DNA of 64,000 nt from Aeoliella mucimassa (GTDB lineage Bacteria; Planctomycetota; Planctomycetia; Pirellulales; Lacipirellulaceae), in assembly GCF_007748035.1 (NCBI RefSeq), contig NZ_CP036278.1, positions 5,394,001 through 5,458,000 of the forward strand, in the 5' to 3' direction. The notes beneath the pieces were generated by a model, which was given only the letters and a program-made list of their open reading frames with translations, made no database searches and was not told the origin of the DNA. Position numbers and translations under genes: made by a program. Numbering within the stretch: the first letter of the stretch is position 1; each line of letters starts with the position of its first letter. This document shows, one piece after another, positions 24,852 to 33,466 of the stretch.

Positions 24852-26240
24852 ATGACTCAACTTACGTTTCACGGTGCCGCCCGCACGGTTACTGGTTCCA
24901 AATATCTGCTCGAAGCCGATGGCGCACGGGTGCTCATCGACTGCGGTATGTTTCAAGGCCTCAAGAAGCTTCGCGAGCTGAACTGGCAGCCGACGCCGTT
25001 CGACATCAAGAACCTCGACGCGGTACTACTGACGCACGCCCACCTCGACCACTGTGGCTACTTGCCACGGATTGTTCGACAGGGCTATCACAACCGCATT
25101 TTCTGCACGCCGGCCACGGCCAAGCTGGCAGAGATCATCATGCTCGACTCGGCCAAGATTCAAGAGCACGACGCGGATTACGCCAACAAAAAGGGCTTCT
25201 CGAAACACAAACCCGCCTTGCCGCTGTACGAAGGCAAGGACGTGCTCACAACCGTCAAGCTATTGCGTGAAGTCGAACGCGAGAATTGGCACCAGGTCGC
25301 GGGTCCGATATGGGCTCGTTTTCACGACGCGGGGCACTTGCTTGGTTCGAACATGATTGAGGTCGAAGTTCGCAACCGCGAGAAGCCGCTGCGAATCCTC
25401 TTTTCGGGCGATGTTGGTCGCTACGACGGTCCGCTCTACTTCGATCCGACCCCCCCACCGGAATGCGATGTTCTGGTTTGTGAGAGCACCTATGGTAATC
25501 GCGACCATCCCGATAAAGACCTTTCGGAAGGACTGGCCGACGTGTTCAATCGCGCGGTCAAGCGAGGCGGCGTGATTCTCATGGCTTCGTTCGCAGTGGG
25601 ACGCGCTCAGCAGTTGATTTACTTGATGCAGGTGCTCAAGAGCGAAGGCAAGATCCCCGACTTGCCGATCTATCTCGACAGCCCCATGTCGTGCAACGCG
25701 ACCGACATCTATCGCGAGCACTCCGACGACCACGACCTGGCCGAAGGCGACTTGAACGGCGAACGCCCCGTGCTCGGCGGGCCGGCTGTGCACTTGTGCC
25801 GCAGCGTCGATGAATCGAAGGGGCTCAACAACGTGGATGGACCCGCGGTGATCATCTCGTCGAGCGGCATGATGACCGCCGGGCGGATCCTACATCACCT
25901 CAAGCGGCGGCTCCCCGACAAGCGAAACACCGTGGTACTCGGTGGCTACATGGCGGTCGGCACCCGTGGTCGGGCGCTCGAGCAAGGGGCCCCTACAATC
26001 CGCATGCACGGTATGGACGTTCCGGTAAACGCCGCCATCGAGAAAGTTCCCGGGCTCAGCGGCCACGCCGATCGTAGCGGGCTGCTACGCTGGCTCAGCG
26101 GTTTAAAGCAAGACCCTCGCCAGGTGTTCCTCACGCACGGCGAGCCCGACAGCGCCGAGGCATTTGCCGACACGCTAGCAGCCGAGCGGGGCTGGAAACC
26201 CATAGTGCCCGAAATGGGCGAATCGCATACGCTAGATTAG
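24852..26240 (+). CDS. Metallo-beta-lactamase/beta-CASP ribonuclease
   Basis: Protein of 462 aa. Residues 1-200 are the metallo-beta-lactamase part: LLTHAHLDHCGYLPR near 56 gives the HXHXDH metal site, HDAGHLLGSNMIEVE near 157 and LFSGDVGRYDGPLYFD near 180 the other ligands. The beta-CASP insert covers about 205-390 (VLVCESTYGNRDHP, AVGRAQQLIYLM, VIISSSGMMTAGRILHHL). The RMMBL tail is near 395-450 (GLSGHADRSGLLRWL, VFLTHGEPDSAEAF). The family cleaves RNA. A hairpin terminator follows. Confidence 0.93.
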   Translation: MTQLTFHGAARTVTGSKYLLEADGARVLIDCGMFQGLKKLRELNWQPTPFDIKNLDAVLLTHAHLDHCGYLPRIVRQGYHNRIFCTPATAKLAEIIMLDSAKIQEHDADYANKKGFSKHKPALPLYEGKDVLTTVKLLREVERENWHQVAGPIWARFHDAGHLLGSNMIEVEVRNREKPLRILFSGDVGRYDGPLYFDPTPPPECDVLVCESTYGNRDHPDKDLSEGLADVFNRAVKRGGVILMASFAVGRAQQLIYLMQVLKSEGKIPDLPIYLDSPMSCNATDIYREHSDDHDLAEGDLNGERPVLGGPAVHLCRSVDESKGLNNVDGPAVIISSSGMMTAGRILHHLKRRLPDKRNTVVLGGYMAVGTRGRALEQGAPTIRMHGMDVPVNAAIEKVPGLSGHADRSGLLRWLSGLKQDPRQVFLTHGEPDSAEAFADTLAAERGWKPIVPEMGESHTLD

Positions 26241-26252
26241 CGAGCGACGACA

Positions 26253-26284
26253 CCGCCCTATTCGGTGACGGCCAAATAGGGCGG
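26253..26284 (+). terminator. Hairpin after the beta-CASP gene
   Basis: CCGCCCTATT (26253-26262) and AATAGGGCGG (26275-26284) pair perfectly over 10 bp with a 12-nt loop, 13 bp after the stop at 26240. There is no long T run, so termination may be partial. Confidence 0.6.
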
Positions 26285-26339
26285 AGCTGCTTCCAGGAAC
26301 ACCCTCTTGCTCATCCACTAGCATGGATTCAGAAGAAAT

Positions 26340-27224
26340 ATGCCCAAACCAACACCCGACGAATTCACTTTAGACGCCCGACACCCTGGCCTTTCGGAGG
26401 CCGTGGAGCGCAATCGCAAAGCGATCTTGAATTCTCCCAGCTACAAGCTGGCCGAGTACGATGTCGACTTCATCAAGCGCGATGAGCAGCGCCCGGTGCG
26501 GATGCAGCTGGAGCTGCAAAAAACCGAGCAACTGCTCCGCGAACACCACATCGAGACGATGATCGTCGTGTTCGGCGGCACGCAGATCGTACCCCGCGAT
26601 CAGGCCGAACAAAGGGTAGAGATCGCCAAGAAGGAACTGGCCGCCGCGCCGGACGACAAGCGATTGCAGCGGGCACTCGTGCGGAGCGAGGCCCAACTGG
26701 CCAAGAGCTACTATTACGACCACGCCCGCGAGTTTGCCAAACTGGTTTCGAGCACCTGCCAATCCGATGGCAAGTGCGAGTTTGTCGTTACCACCGGCGG
26801 CGGGCCCGGCATCATGGAAGCCGCCAACCGGGGTGCCTACGATGTCGGTGCAAAGAACGTCGGCCTGAACATCGAACTACCGCACGAGCAGGAACCCAAT
26901 CCGTACATCACACCGGAACTCTGTTTCCAGTTCCACTATTTCGCGATGCGTAAATTCCACTTTATCCTTCGCGCGGCCGCGCTCGTGGTGTTCCCCGGTG
27001 GTTATGGCACACTCGACGAACTCTTCAATACGCTTTGCCTGCGGCAAACGGGTCGCATGCAAGCGATTCCGATCATTCTTTATGGCCGTAAGTACTGGGA
27101 GTCGATCATCAATTTCCAGCAACTGGCCGACGAAGGGGTGATTGCCGACGAGCATCTCGACCTCGTGCAATTCGCCGAAACGCCCGAGGAAGCCTGGATA
27201 ATCATCAGCGATTTTCACTTGTAA
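26340..27224 (+). CDS. LOG family nucleotide-binding protein
   Basis: Protein of 294 aa with the Rossmann fold of the lysine-decarboxylase-like LOG group: VVTTGGGPGIMEAANRGAYDVGAKNVGLNIELPHEQ near residue 142, YFAMRKFHFILRAAALVVFPGGYGTLDELFNTL near 200. PGGYGTLDE is the catalytic PGGxGTxxE motif of phosphoribohydrolases that release cytokinin-type bases or hydrolyse nucleoside monophosphates. An N-terminal 100-residue extension of charged helices (VERNRKAIL, EQRVEIAKKELAAAPDDKRLQRALVRSEAQ) is longer than in small LOG enzymes. The physiological substrate is unknown. Confidence 0.88.
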   Translation: MPKPTPDEFTLDARHPGLSEAVERNRKAILNSPSYKLAEYDVDFIKRDEQRPVRMQLELQKTEQLLREHHIETMIVVFGGTQIVPRDQAEQRVEIAKKELAAAPDDKRLQRALVRSEAQLAKSYYYDHAREFAKLVSSTCQSDGKCEFVVTTGGGPGIMEAANRGAYDVGAKNVGLNIELPHEQEPNPYITPELCFQFHYFAMRKFHFILRAAALVVFPGGYGTLDELFNTLCLRQTGRMQAIPIILYGRKYWESIINFQQLADEGVIADEHLDLVQFAETPEEAWIIISDFHL

Positions 27225-27510
27225 GCACTCCAGGGTAGCACAAGGGGAATCTCGTAGCACTCGTGTGTTTACCCTCCTGCTTGCGGGAGGGTCGGGCTAT
27301 CAGGACCGGGGAGGGCCTGGGGGTTTGCCATTGGCTTAAGCGTGGCGGTTCTGGTTTCCTTTCTGCTTATCGAGGCTGCACTCCAGGGTAGCGATTTGGC
27401 TCGCGGAACTCGCCGGCGCAAAACCCTTCGCTGGGCGTCGATTCCCTCTCAGGGAATAGGGGTGCAGAGGATGGATGTAGTGCATTGCCCCGGGTGCCAC
27501 TGGCTCCGCC
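27225..27510. other. Repeat-rich spacer left of the IS4 element
   Basis: The 15-mer GCACTCCAGGGTAGC occurs at 27225-27239 and again at 27378-27392. A CCCTCC...GGGAGGG hairpin lies at 27272-27291, followed by GGGTCGGGCTATCAGG, which recurs at 52657. The 10-mer GGGTGCCACT is at 27492-27501 next to the IS target site. On the minus strand this stretch may hold the former 3' end of the DUF3891 gene, down to a TAA at 27367-27369. Confidence 0.6.
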
Positions 27511-29009
27511 CATTACTGTCCGGAATTAATCTTAACCGATTCTGAACTTGCGCGGTGGGGAGTGGTGTGGTACGACATAGTCCATGCCTTCCCAGCGAGT
27601 TGCTAAAGACGAGCTACCAGTGTGGCCCGAGCAGGTCATTGGGGGGAAGTATGTCCGGCTTTTGGAGAAGTTTCTCAAACAACTCCGCTCGGAAGACGCC
27701 CACGGTAATCGCAAGTTATTTCTCGATGACGTGTTCGTAGCCTACCTGCTGGCGTTCTTCAATCCCACCATCCGCAGTTTGCGAACCATCGAAGATTTCA
27801 GCCAAACGGTACAGGCTCAGAAACACCTTTCGATTCGCAAGATCACTAGAAGTACGCTCTCAGACTTCAATCAACTGGCCGACCCCGAGCGATTGCAGCC
27901 GATTCTCGATGCCCTCCGCCGGCAACTTGCCCGCAAGTCAAAACGGCAATCGATAGGTGACGACGATCTCGACGAACTGCTCCAGCAGACCGTGGCCGTC
28001 GATGGCACGTTTCTCCCGGCCGTGGCCGAAGTCGCCTGGGCCATGTGCAATACGAACAATCATGGGGCGAAGAAGCATCGAGCGCGGGTGGATGTCCATT
28101 TGCCGGTGAGCACGTGGCTTCCCGAGGCAATCGTCATTCCATCCCCTGGCCAGAGCGAGGCCGATTCAGCCATCGAACGGTTGCAGCCCGGTCGTATCTA
28201 TCTGTACGACCGCGGCTTCATGAGTTTCGCGCTCTTGGCAGCGCACTACGACGACACACACGCGTTGCAATCGCACTTCGTGGCTCGTTATCGCCCAGCG
28301 GGGGGCAATTCGCCCACGCTGCGGGAAGTGAAAAGTCGCGAACTCACCGAAAAAGACAAAGCGGCCGGCGTGCTCAGCGATGGAGTGGGACATTTCAAGT
28401 CTTCGAATCCGAGCCGACATCGAGTTCCCCGAGTGCAGCTTCGCGAAGTCATCGTCGCTTGCGAAGAAAAGGGAAAACCGTCGCAACTGCGGTTGATCAC
28501 CAACCTGCTCGATGTACCGGCGCACGTGATTGCCATGCTGTATCGCTATCGTTGGCAAGTAGAACTGTTCTTTCGGTGGCTGAAGAGCTCTGCGAACTTC
28601 GGACACTTGATCAGCCACGCAAGCGAAGGGGTGCAAACGCACTTCTACGTGGCGGTCATTGCCGTGTTGCTGATGTACCTGCACACCGGTTATCGACCGA
28701 GCAAGTACCTGTTCGCCCTAATGGGACAGGTCGGCCGCGGGGCGGCAACCCTGGAAGAGATCCTGCCGATCCTCCGCGAGCGAGAACGTCAGAACGAACT
28801 GGCCCGGCAGTCGGCCGCGCGGCGGAGCGAGAAAAAGAAACAGCAATCGACTTAGAGACGCTGCCACTCGGCCGCGATTCTCACGCTGCCGCCTGCGCAA
28901 TGTGAAAGGAAAAAGGCGGCGAGTCTTGATCGCGTAAGCCAATCCATGCAATCATAAGACGCCGCGCAACACTCCCGGAATGCAAAGAACCGAACTCCGG
29001 ACAGTAATG
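27511..29009 (+). mobile_element. IS4-family insertion sequence
   Basis: Complete 1,499-bp element with perfect 13-bp inverted ends CATTACTGTCCGG/CCGGACAGTAATG. A 9-bp target duplication GGCTCCGCC lies at 27502-27510 and 29010-29018. It carries an intact transposase gene. It interrupts the leftward DUF3891 gene. The target lies within ACTGGCTCCGCCAGT, a palindrome in the reconstructed sequence. Confidence 0.93.
27584..28855 (+). CDS. IS4-family DDE transposase
   Basis: Protein of 423 aa beginning MPSQRVAKDELPVWPEQ. Catalytic motifs are an Asp in TVAVDGTFLPAVAEVAW near 135, an Asp in RIYLYDRGFMSF near 210 and a Glu in YRYRWQVELFFRWLKSSANF near 330, the last being the IS4 Y-R-W-E-type signature. 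The C-terminal tail is highly basic and charged. The frame is intact. Confidence 0.93.
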   Translation: MPSQRVAKDELPVWPEQVIGGKYVRLLEKFLKQLRSEDAHGNRKLFLDDVFVAYLLAFFNPTIRSLRTIEDFSQTVQAQKHLSIRKITRSTLSDFNQLADPERLQPILDALRRQLARKSKRQSIGDDDLDELLQQTVAVDGTFLPAVAEVAWAMCNTNNHGAKKHRARVDVHLPVSTWLPEAIVIPSPGQSEADSAIERLQPGRIYLYDRGFMSFALLAAHYDDTHALQSHFVARYRPAGGNSPTLREVKSRELTEKDKAAGVLSDGVGHFKSSNPSRHRVPRVQLREVIVACEEKGKPSQLRLITNLLDVPAHVIAMLYRYRWQVELFFRWLKSSANFGHLISHASEGVQTHFYVAVIAVLLMYLHTGYRPSKYLFALMGQVGRGAATLEEILPILRERERQNELARQSAARRSEKKKQQST

Positions 29010-29562
29010 GGCTCCGCCAGTCGAACACCCGCAGCCACTCCAGGCACTCTTCGGCCAGCTTTGCGGAATGCACTGGGCGGTTGGTGCTGTGCCAGTCGCG
29101 AAACCAATCGTCGCGCCAGAGCTCGATCTCTTGCTGCCATTCCTGACTTACCACGCAGCCAGCTTCGTGCGAATCGGCCAGCAGATGCGAGAAGTGCCCG
29201 GCCACCACCCAGCCGGCCAGCGGACCAATCTGTCGGCAGCGAAGCACCGAGTCGCGCCAGAGCGGCAGCGCCTGCTCGCGAGGCAAATCGAGAAACGAAT
29301 AGGGCCGGCCTTGCTCGGGGTCGATCGCCGGATTGGCTTCCCATCGCGCCCAACCGTCGTCGTGACGGGCGATGGCCGATAGTAGTTCGTGCCGTACGTC
29401 TTGCAGGTGAGGATTGTCGCTATCGGCCGCACACACCACCGGCGGTACCTGCTCACTGCCCCACGCCCGCGCCAACTCGGCGCTCACGCGGGCGTGTTCC
29501 ACCTGCGACACAAGCAACAATTTGTCAGGCTTCTCGACTAGAGGAACAGAACGGCGAATCAT
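28852..29562 (-). pseudogene. DUF3891 family gene truncated by an IS4 element
   Basis: The native part, 29011-29562, encodes 184 residues starting MIRRSVPLVEKPDKLLLVSQ, with DUF3891 features: QVEHARVSAELARAWG, AIARHDDGWARWEANPAIDPEQGRPYSF and GPLAGWVVAGHFSHLLADSHE. The His/Asp residues HDDGW suggest a metal-binding helical fold; function is unknown. After Ser184 the current frame runs about 52 codons into the insertion sequence and stops at 28852. Removing the element and one copy of the 9-bp duplication restores a frame that continues 43 codons to TAA at 27367-27369 (227 aa in all), although that tail does not obviously resemble the family. Confidence 0.8.
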
Positions 29563-29615
29563 GGCAACCGCTTACGATGGCTAATTTCATACAAGCTGCG
29601 AGCAGCGCACTCGCG

Positions 29616-30536
29616 TTACTCCTCGGGGCATTGCTCCGGCGTGTCGCCGGCGGTTGCGCTGCCAAACGACAACTCGGCTGGCAGCCCGCCGCTGGCTTCG
29701 CGCTTGGTCCAGTCGCCCCAACTGCCATGGTAGTTGGCGGCTGGCTTGCCGGTGGCCAGCTCGACAGCAAGCGCCATGACCGCTGCGCGGCCGCCACCGC
29801 CGCAGTAAGTGACTGTTGGTTTCGCAGGATCGAAATGCACGCGCTCGAGCAATTGCTTGAGCTGGTTGATCTCGAGCAGCTTGCCGGTGTCGGCGTCGAC
29901 CAGCTCTTCCCAGTTCAGATGGTGAGCGGTAGGAATGTACCCGGCTTCATTCTCTTGGTCGGTGCGGGTGTCGATAAGGCAGGTCGCCGCTTGGTCGCTA
30001 TCGGCAATCGCTCGCACCTCGGCGTAGTCGGCGAAGCGCTCGGGCTGAGCGGTTGCTTTGAACGTGCTGCTCTCGACAAACGAGGGAGTGTCGGTCGACA
30101 GGCTTTGCTCGGCCGCCCGCCAGGCCTGCATGCCGCCGTTGAGCACGCGAACGTCGTCGACGCCCCAGTATTTGAGCATCCACCACACGCGAGCAGCCGA
30201 TGGAGAGACCTTGGTATCGACGACCACCACGGTTGTGTTATTGCTGGGGAGGTAGCGACCGATGCGCGAGGTCCAAGCGGCCGTGTCGTCGCCCTGGCCG
30301 AAGGTCGACTTCCACTCCTTGGTATCCACGTGCAGCGCACCATGAATATGACCCTCGGCGAACGCGTCGGCCGAGCGAACATCGAGCACCACCAGCGGGC
30401 TGGGAGCTTGCGACTCGGCGGCCAGGCGTTCGGCGAGCTGGGGGACTTCCATCAACAATTCGGTTTTCTCCTCGGCGTGGATCGTATTAGGCAGCATCAA
30501 CATCAGGATAGCGATCGTCGGGAGGGTCCAGTGCAT
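29616..30536 (-). CDS. Secreted two-domain sulfurtransferase (rhodanese)
   Basis: Protein of 306 aa. A signal peptide covers residues 1-21 (ILMLMLPNTIHA). The first rhodanese domain, about 28-145, contains VVLDVRSADAFAEGHIHGALHV but no catalytic Cys. The second, about 165-285, has CLIDTRTDQENEAGYIPTAHHLNW and the active loop TYCGGGGRAAV, with cysteine near residue 244. This is the layout of thiosulfate or 3-mercaptopyruvate sulfurtransferases, here exported. It may handle sulfane sulfur in the periplasm; a link with the sulfide operon 25 kb away is only conceptual. Confidence 0.9.
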   Translation of the reverse strand: MHWTLPTIAILMLMLPNTIHAEEKTELLMEVPQLAERLAAESQAPSPLVVLDVRSADAFAEGHIHGALHVDTKEWKSTFGQGDDTAAWTSRIGRYLPSNNTTVVVVDTKVSPSAARVWWMLKYWGVDDVRVLNGGMQAWRAAEQSLSTDTPSFVESSTFKATAQPERFADYAEVRAIADSDQAATCLIDTRTDQENEAGYIPTAHHLNWEELVDADTGKLLEINQLKQLLERVHFDPAKPTVTYCGGGGRAAVMALAVELATGKPAANYHGSWGDWTKREASGGLPAELSFGSATAGDTPEQCPEE

Positions 30537-30618
30537 GGCAGTGCTTTCCGTTATTCAGGACAACGAGGTTGCGATTCGAACCAAACTCTAACACACAATC
30601 CACTCGGCACCAAACAAA

Positions 30619-30653
30619 ACAGCCGGCGCTCCCCGGGGAGAGCACCGGCTGCT
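30619..30653 (-). terminator. Terminator of the aldolase gene
   Basis: ACAGCCGG pairs with CCGGCTGcTGT around a GC-rich inner stem CTCCCC/GGGGAG. On the minus strand the stem is followed by TTTTGTTTGG. It lies 25 bp beyond the stop of the leftward aldolase. Confidence 0.75.
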
Positions 30654-30677
30654 GTTGGACACTTAGACGCCCGGTTC

Positions 30678-31718
30678 TTAGCCCTTGTAGAAGCTGCAGA
30701 ACTCGTCGATCGAAACCGGCTTGATCTTGTCGGCCCAGCCAGCTTGACCAAAGGCGGTCATGCGAGCGATGCAGACTTCCTTCATCTTTTCGCGAGCGGG
30801 CTTCAGGTAATCGCGGGGATCGAACTTCTCGGGGGTCGTGGCGAACACCTTACGGATGGCACCGGTGATGGCCATGCGGTTGTCGGTGTCGACGTTCACC
30901 TTACGCACGCCGTGCTTGATACCCTTTTGGATCTCTTCGACAGGCACGCCGTAGGTTTGCTTCATTTCACCACCGTACTCGTTGATGATGTCCTGCAGCT
31001 CTTGAGGAACGCTGCTCGAACCGTGCATCACCAGGTGGCAGTTCGGCAGACGCTTGTGGATCTCTTCGATGCGATCCATGGCCAGCACTTCGCCGGTTGG
31101 CTTCTTGGTGAACTTGTAAGCACCGTGGCTGGTACCGATAGCGACAGCCAAGGCATCCACACCGGTGTCGGCGACGAAGCGTTCGGCTTCATCAGGGTCG
31201 GTCAGCAGTTGATCGTGCGACAGCGCTTCGGTGGCACCATGGCCATCTTCTTGCTCGCCACCGCCGGTCTCGAGCGAGCCCAAGCAGCCGAGTTCACCTT
31301 CGACCGAAACGCCTTGCTTGTGAGCAGCGTCGACCACGGTCTTGGTAACGCCGACGTTGTAGTCGTAGTCGGCGGGGGTGCTGCCATCGGCCTGCAGGCT
31401 GCCGTCCATCATTACGCTGGTAAAGCCGTTGTCGATCGCGCTCTGGCACGTGTCGGGGCTGTTACCGTGGTCTTGGTGCATGACGATAGGAATGGTCGGG
31501 TACAGCTCGGCAGCAGCCAGCATCAGGTGACGCAGGTAGTTGTCTTGCGAGTACTTACGAGCACCACGCGAAGCTTGCACGATCACCGGCGAGTTCGTCT
31601 CGGCCGCGGCTTCCATGATCGCTTGAATCTGTTCCATGTTGTTCACGTTGAACGCGGCCAGGCCGTAATCATTTTCGGCGGCGTGGTCCAACAGCAGTCG
31701 CATAGGGACTAGTGGCAT
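30678..31718 (-). CDS. fba: Class II fructose-bisphosphate aldolase
   Basis: Protein of 346 aa starting [27 protein letters not shown], nine bases after GGAG. Zinc and substrate motifs are present: [18 protein letters not shown] near 80, [18 protein letters not shown] near 170 and [15 protein letters not shown] near 212, then [17 protein letters not shown] near 270. It catalyses reversible cleavage of fructose 1,6-bisphosphate in glycolysis and gluconeogenesis. The upstream in-frame extension to 31769 was rejected. Confidence 0.96.
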   Translation of the reverse strand: MPLVPMRLLLDHAAENDYGLAAFNVNNMEQIQAIMEAAAETNSPVIVQASRGARKYSQDNYLRHLMLAAAELYPTIPIVMHQDHGNSPDTCQSAIDNGFTSVMMDGSLQADGSTPADYDYNVGVTKTVVDAAHKQGVSVEGELGCLGSLETGGGEQEDGHGATEALSHDQLLTDPDEAERFVADTGVDALAVAIGTSHGAYKFTKKPTGEVLAMDRIEEIHKRLPNCHLVMHGSSSVPQELQDIINEYGGEMKQTYGVPVEEIQKGIKHGVRKVNVDTDNRMAITGAIRKVFATTPEKFDPRDYLKPAREKMKEVCIARMTAFGQAGWADKIKPVSIDEFCSFYKG

Positions 31719-31902
31719 GATAGTGTCTCCTGAATGGAGGGAAAGGTGTGTGTACCTGGATGAGACCACATTCTACTGCTGTTGTGTGCGGAGGAGGAGG
31801 GCCGGAGACCCCCAACTGTGACTCCACGGCTCAGCACACTTTTGCGTCGTGCGGCATCGCACATCGCGCGACTCCACATCCCCTCCAGGCGACGCAAAGC
31901 CC

Positions 31903-32784
31903 TTATTTCCAAGGCCAGTAGCTGTTCTTCTCGGCCGCTAGATTGGCCGGTTCCGGCACGTGAGCCAGCCGCACCAGTAGGTACTTCTGCTCCACATACG
32001 ACTCGACCTCGGTATGGTGGAACAAACCGCCCAGTCGGTGTGCAGACTCCGGCAAGCAGGTGATCACGAGGATTTCGCCCGGCGCTAAATCTACAGATAA
32101 TCGCAAATCGTCGAACCCTTCGAAGTCGCGAGCGAACTGCTGAACCACCATCCCCGGGCCCGATGGGCGGATCTGCATGCGGGGCTGGCCGTGGTGCAGT
32201 TCCGGCAGCAATTCCACCTGCACCCGGTCGCTGGTTCGCGAAACCGCCTTGAGCCCGTAAATTCCCTGGGCGTCGGGAAATTGCCGCCCGGTGAGTTGGT
32301 GATCCTGATTCTCCAGCAGCGTGAACTCCCGCGGCGAGTCTGTCGCTTGCAGTTCGAGTCGCTGGCCTAGACCGATTTGCTTCATCCGCTTGGTCACCTT
32401 CGGCGGAGCCGACGAGAGCGATGCTAGCTGGCTCGACGCAGGCGCCTGGCCGTTGGGATTCAATAGCTGCATCAACTCGGCACTCGGCGAACCACCGACC
32501 ACGCCGGCCCGCAGGCCATACTCGGCGAGCGATCGCCGCACTTCGACTGGCAGCCGATCCTCTTCGACCGACTGCCATAGCTCGGCCGCAAACGCCTGGT
32601 CGTCGACGCTGGTCCGCGCCCAGTAGATGTCGAGCGTCACCGCGTCGGGCGAGGGTTTGGCCGCTTTCAGTAGTGAATCCGACGTTAAATCGCCTGGATT
32701 TCCCAGCGAATGGCAGCCAGTCGCCGCGGCTAGCAAGACTGTCGCCAGGGCAAGTGGTGGCCAGAATCGATGGACGAAGGACAT
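31903..32784 (-). CDS. Predicted lipoprotein of unknown function
   Basis: Protein of 293 aa starting MSFVHRFWPPLALATVLLAAATGCHSLG; LAAATGC is a lipobox with Cys at residue 23, so it is probably lipid-anchored. No known enzyme motif is visible. The middle (residues 35-130) looks helical, with TLDIYWARTSVDDQAFAAELWQSVEEDRLPVEVR, and the C-terminal 130 residues are strand-rich (DRVQVELLPELHHGQPRMQIRPSGP, LAPGEILVITCLPES). The 45 codons upstream of the chosen ATG were left out because the lipoprotein signal would otherwise be internal. Confidence 0.78.
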   Translation of the reverse strand: MSFVHRFWPPLALATVLLAAATGCHSLGNPGDLTSDSLLKAAKPSPDAVTLDIYWARTSVDDQAFAAELWQSVEEDRLPVEVRRSLAEYGLRAGVVGGSPSAELMQLLNPNGQAPASSQLASLSSAPPKVTKRMKQIGLGQRLELQATDSPREFTLLENQDHQLTGRQFPDAQGIYGLKAVSRTSDRVQVELLPELHHGQPRMQIRPSGPGMVVQQFARDFEGFDDLRLSVDLAPGEILVITCLPESAHRLGGLFHHTEVESYVEQKYLLVRLAHVPEPANLAAEKNSYWPWK

Positions 32785-33409
32785 AACGGTCGACAGCGAA
32801 GAGAAGGGAAGCGCAAGTGCGAGCAGCGGCGGAGCATAGGAAACCGCGCAGTCCACGGCAAGGTCGACTCGCCAGGCGAAGGACGAACATGGTGGAGCGT
32901 CATGGAATAAAGCCCCCACTCGCTGGGGTGGGGCGAAATCGATTGTTGTAACCCCCTGTCATGAAAGGACTTGCGATTGTGCCCCCGCCCCCAAAAGCCC
33001 GAAAAACGATTCGTGGGGGCAAAACGCGGGCCCATGAAACCTTTCTGTTCGGCGTAACCCTTTTGTTTGCAACGACTTGCGTCGATCGCTCCGGTGCTTG
33101 CTGCGGGGATTGTGCCCCCAGGGGTAATAGAAAGTAGCCCCAAGCCTCGGATCTGGTGTCGCAACGGTGCCTCAAAGGCGTTTTCAAAATGACCATTTCC
33201 GTTCATCGTTTTGTGATCCGTGGGATAAAGGGCCGTCAATGAAGTTCATGGGTGTGCAACTTGCACTAGCCGCTTTTTTCGATTCTGTTGCAGTTGTTAA
33301 AACGAACGTCCGAACCGCAGCGGTTCAGGTGTTCACTATACCAGATTGGGTGGCCAATTTCAAAGGAAAAGCCCTACCTGAAGAACGTTAGAAAGAAGAC
33401 TACGGTCCC
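32785..33409. other. Gene-poor stretch before the second IS5 copy
   Basis: No firm gene. A 50-codon frame from ATG 33239 to 33391 (MKFMGVQLALAAFFDSVAVV...) begins with a hydrophobic run and sits just before the interrupted small gene; it could be a small protein but evidence is weak. GC-rich runs of C around 32980-33020 have no clear meaning. Confidence 0.45.
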
Positions 33410-33466
33410 ATGCGTTTCGCCGTTGCCCTGATCCAGCTTTGCTGGGCGCGTTTTTTGATGATGCTC

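Noticed and set aside
28980-31712. A 910-codon rightward open frame
   Set aside because: Antisense to the DUF3891, sulfurtransferase and aldolase genes; no domain recognisable.
33069-33080. CAACGACTTGCG shared with the edge of the dispersed repeat
   Set aside because: Only 12 bases match and the motif cluster is absent, so it may be chance.
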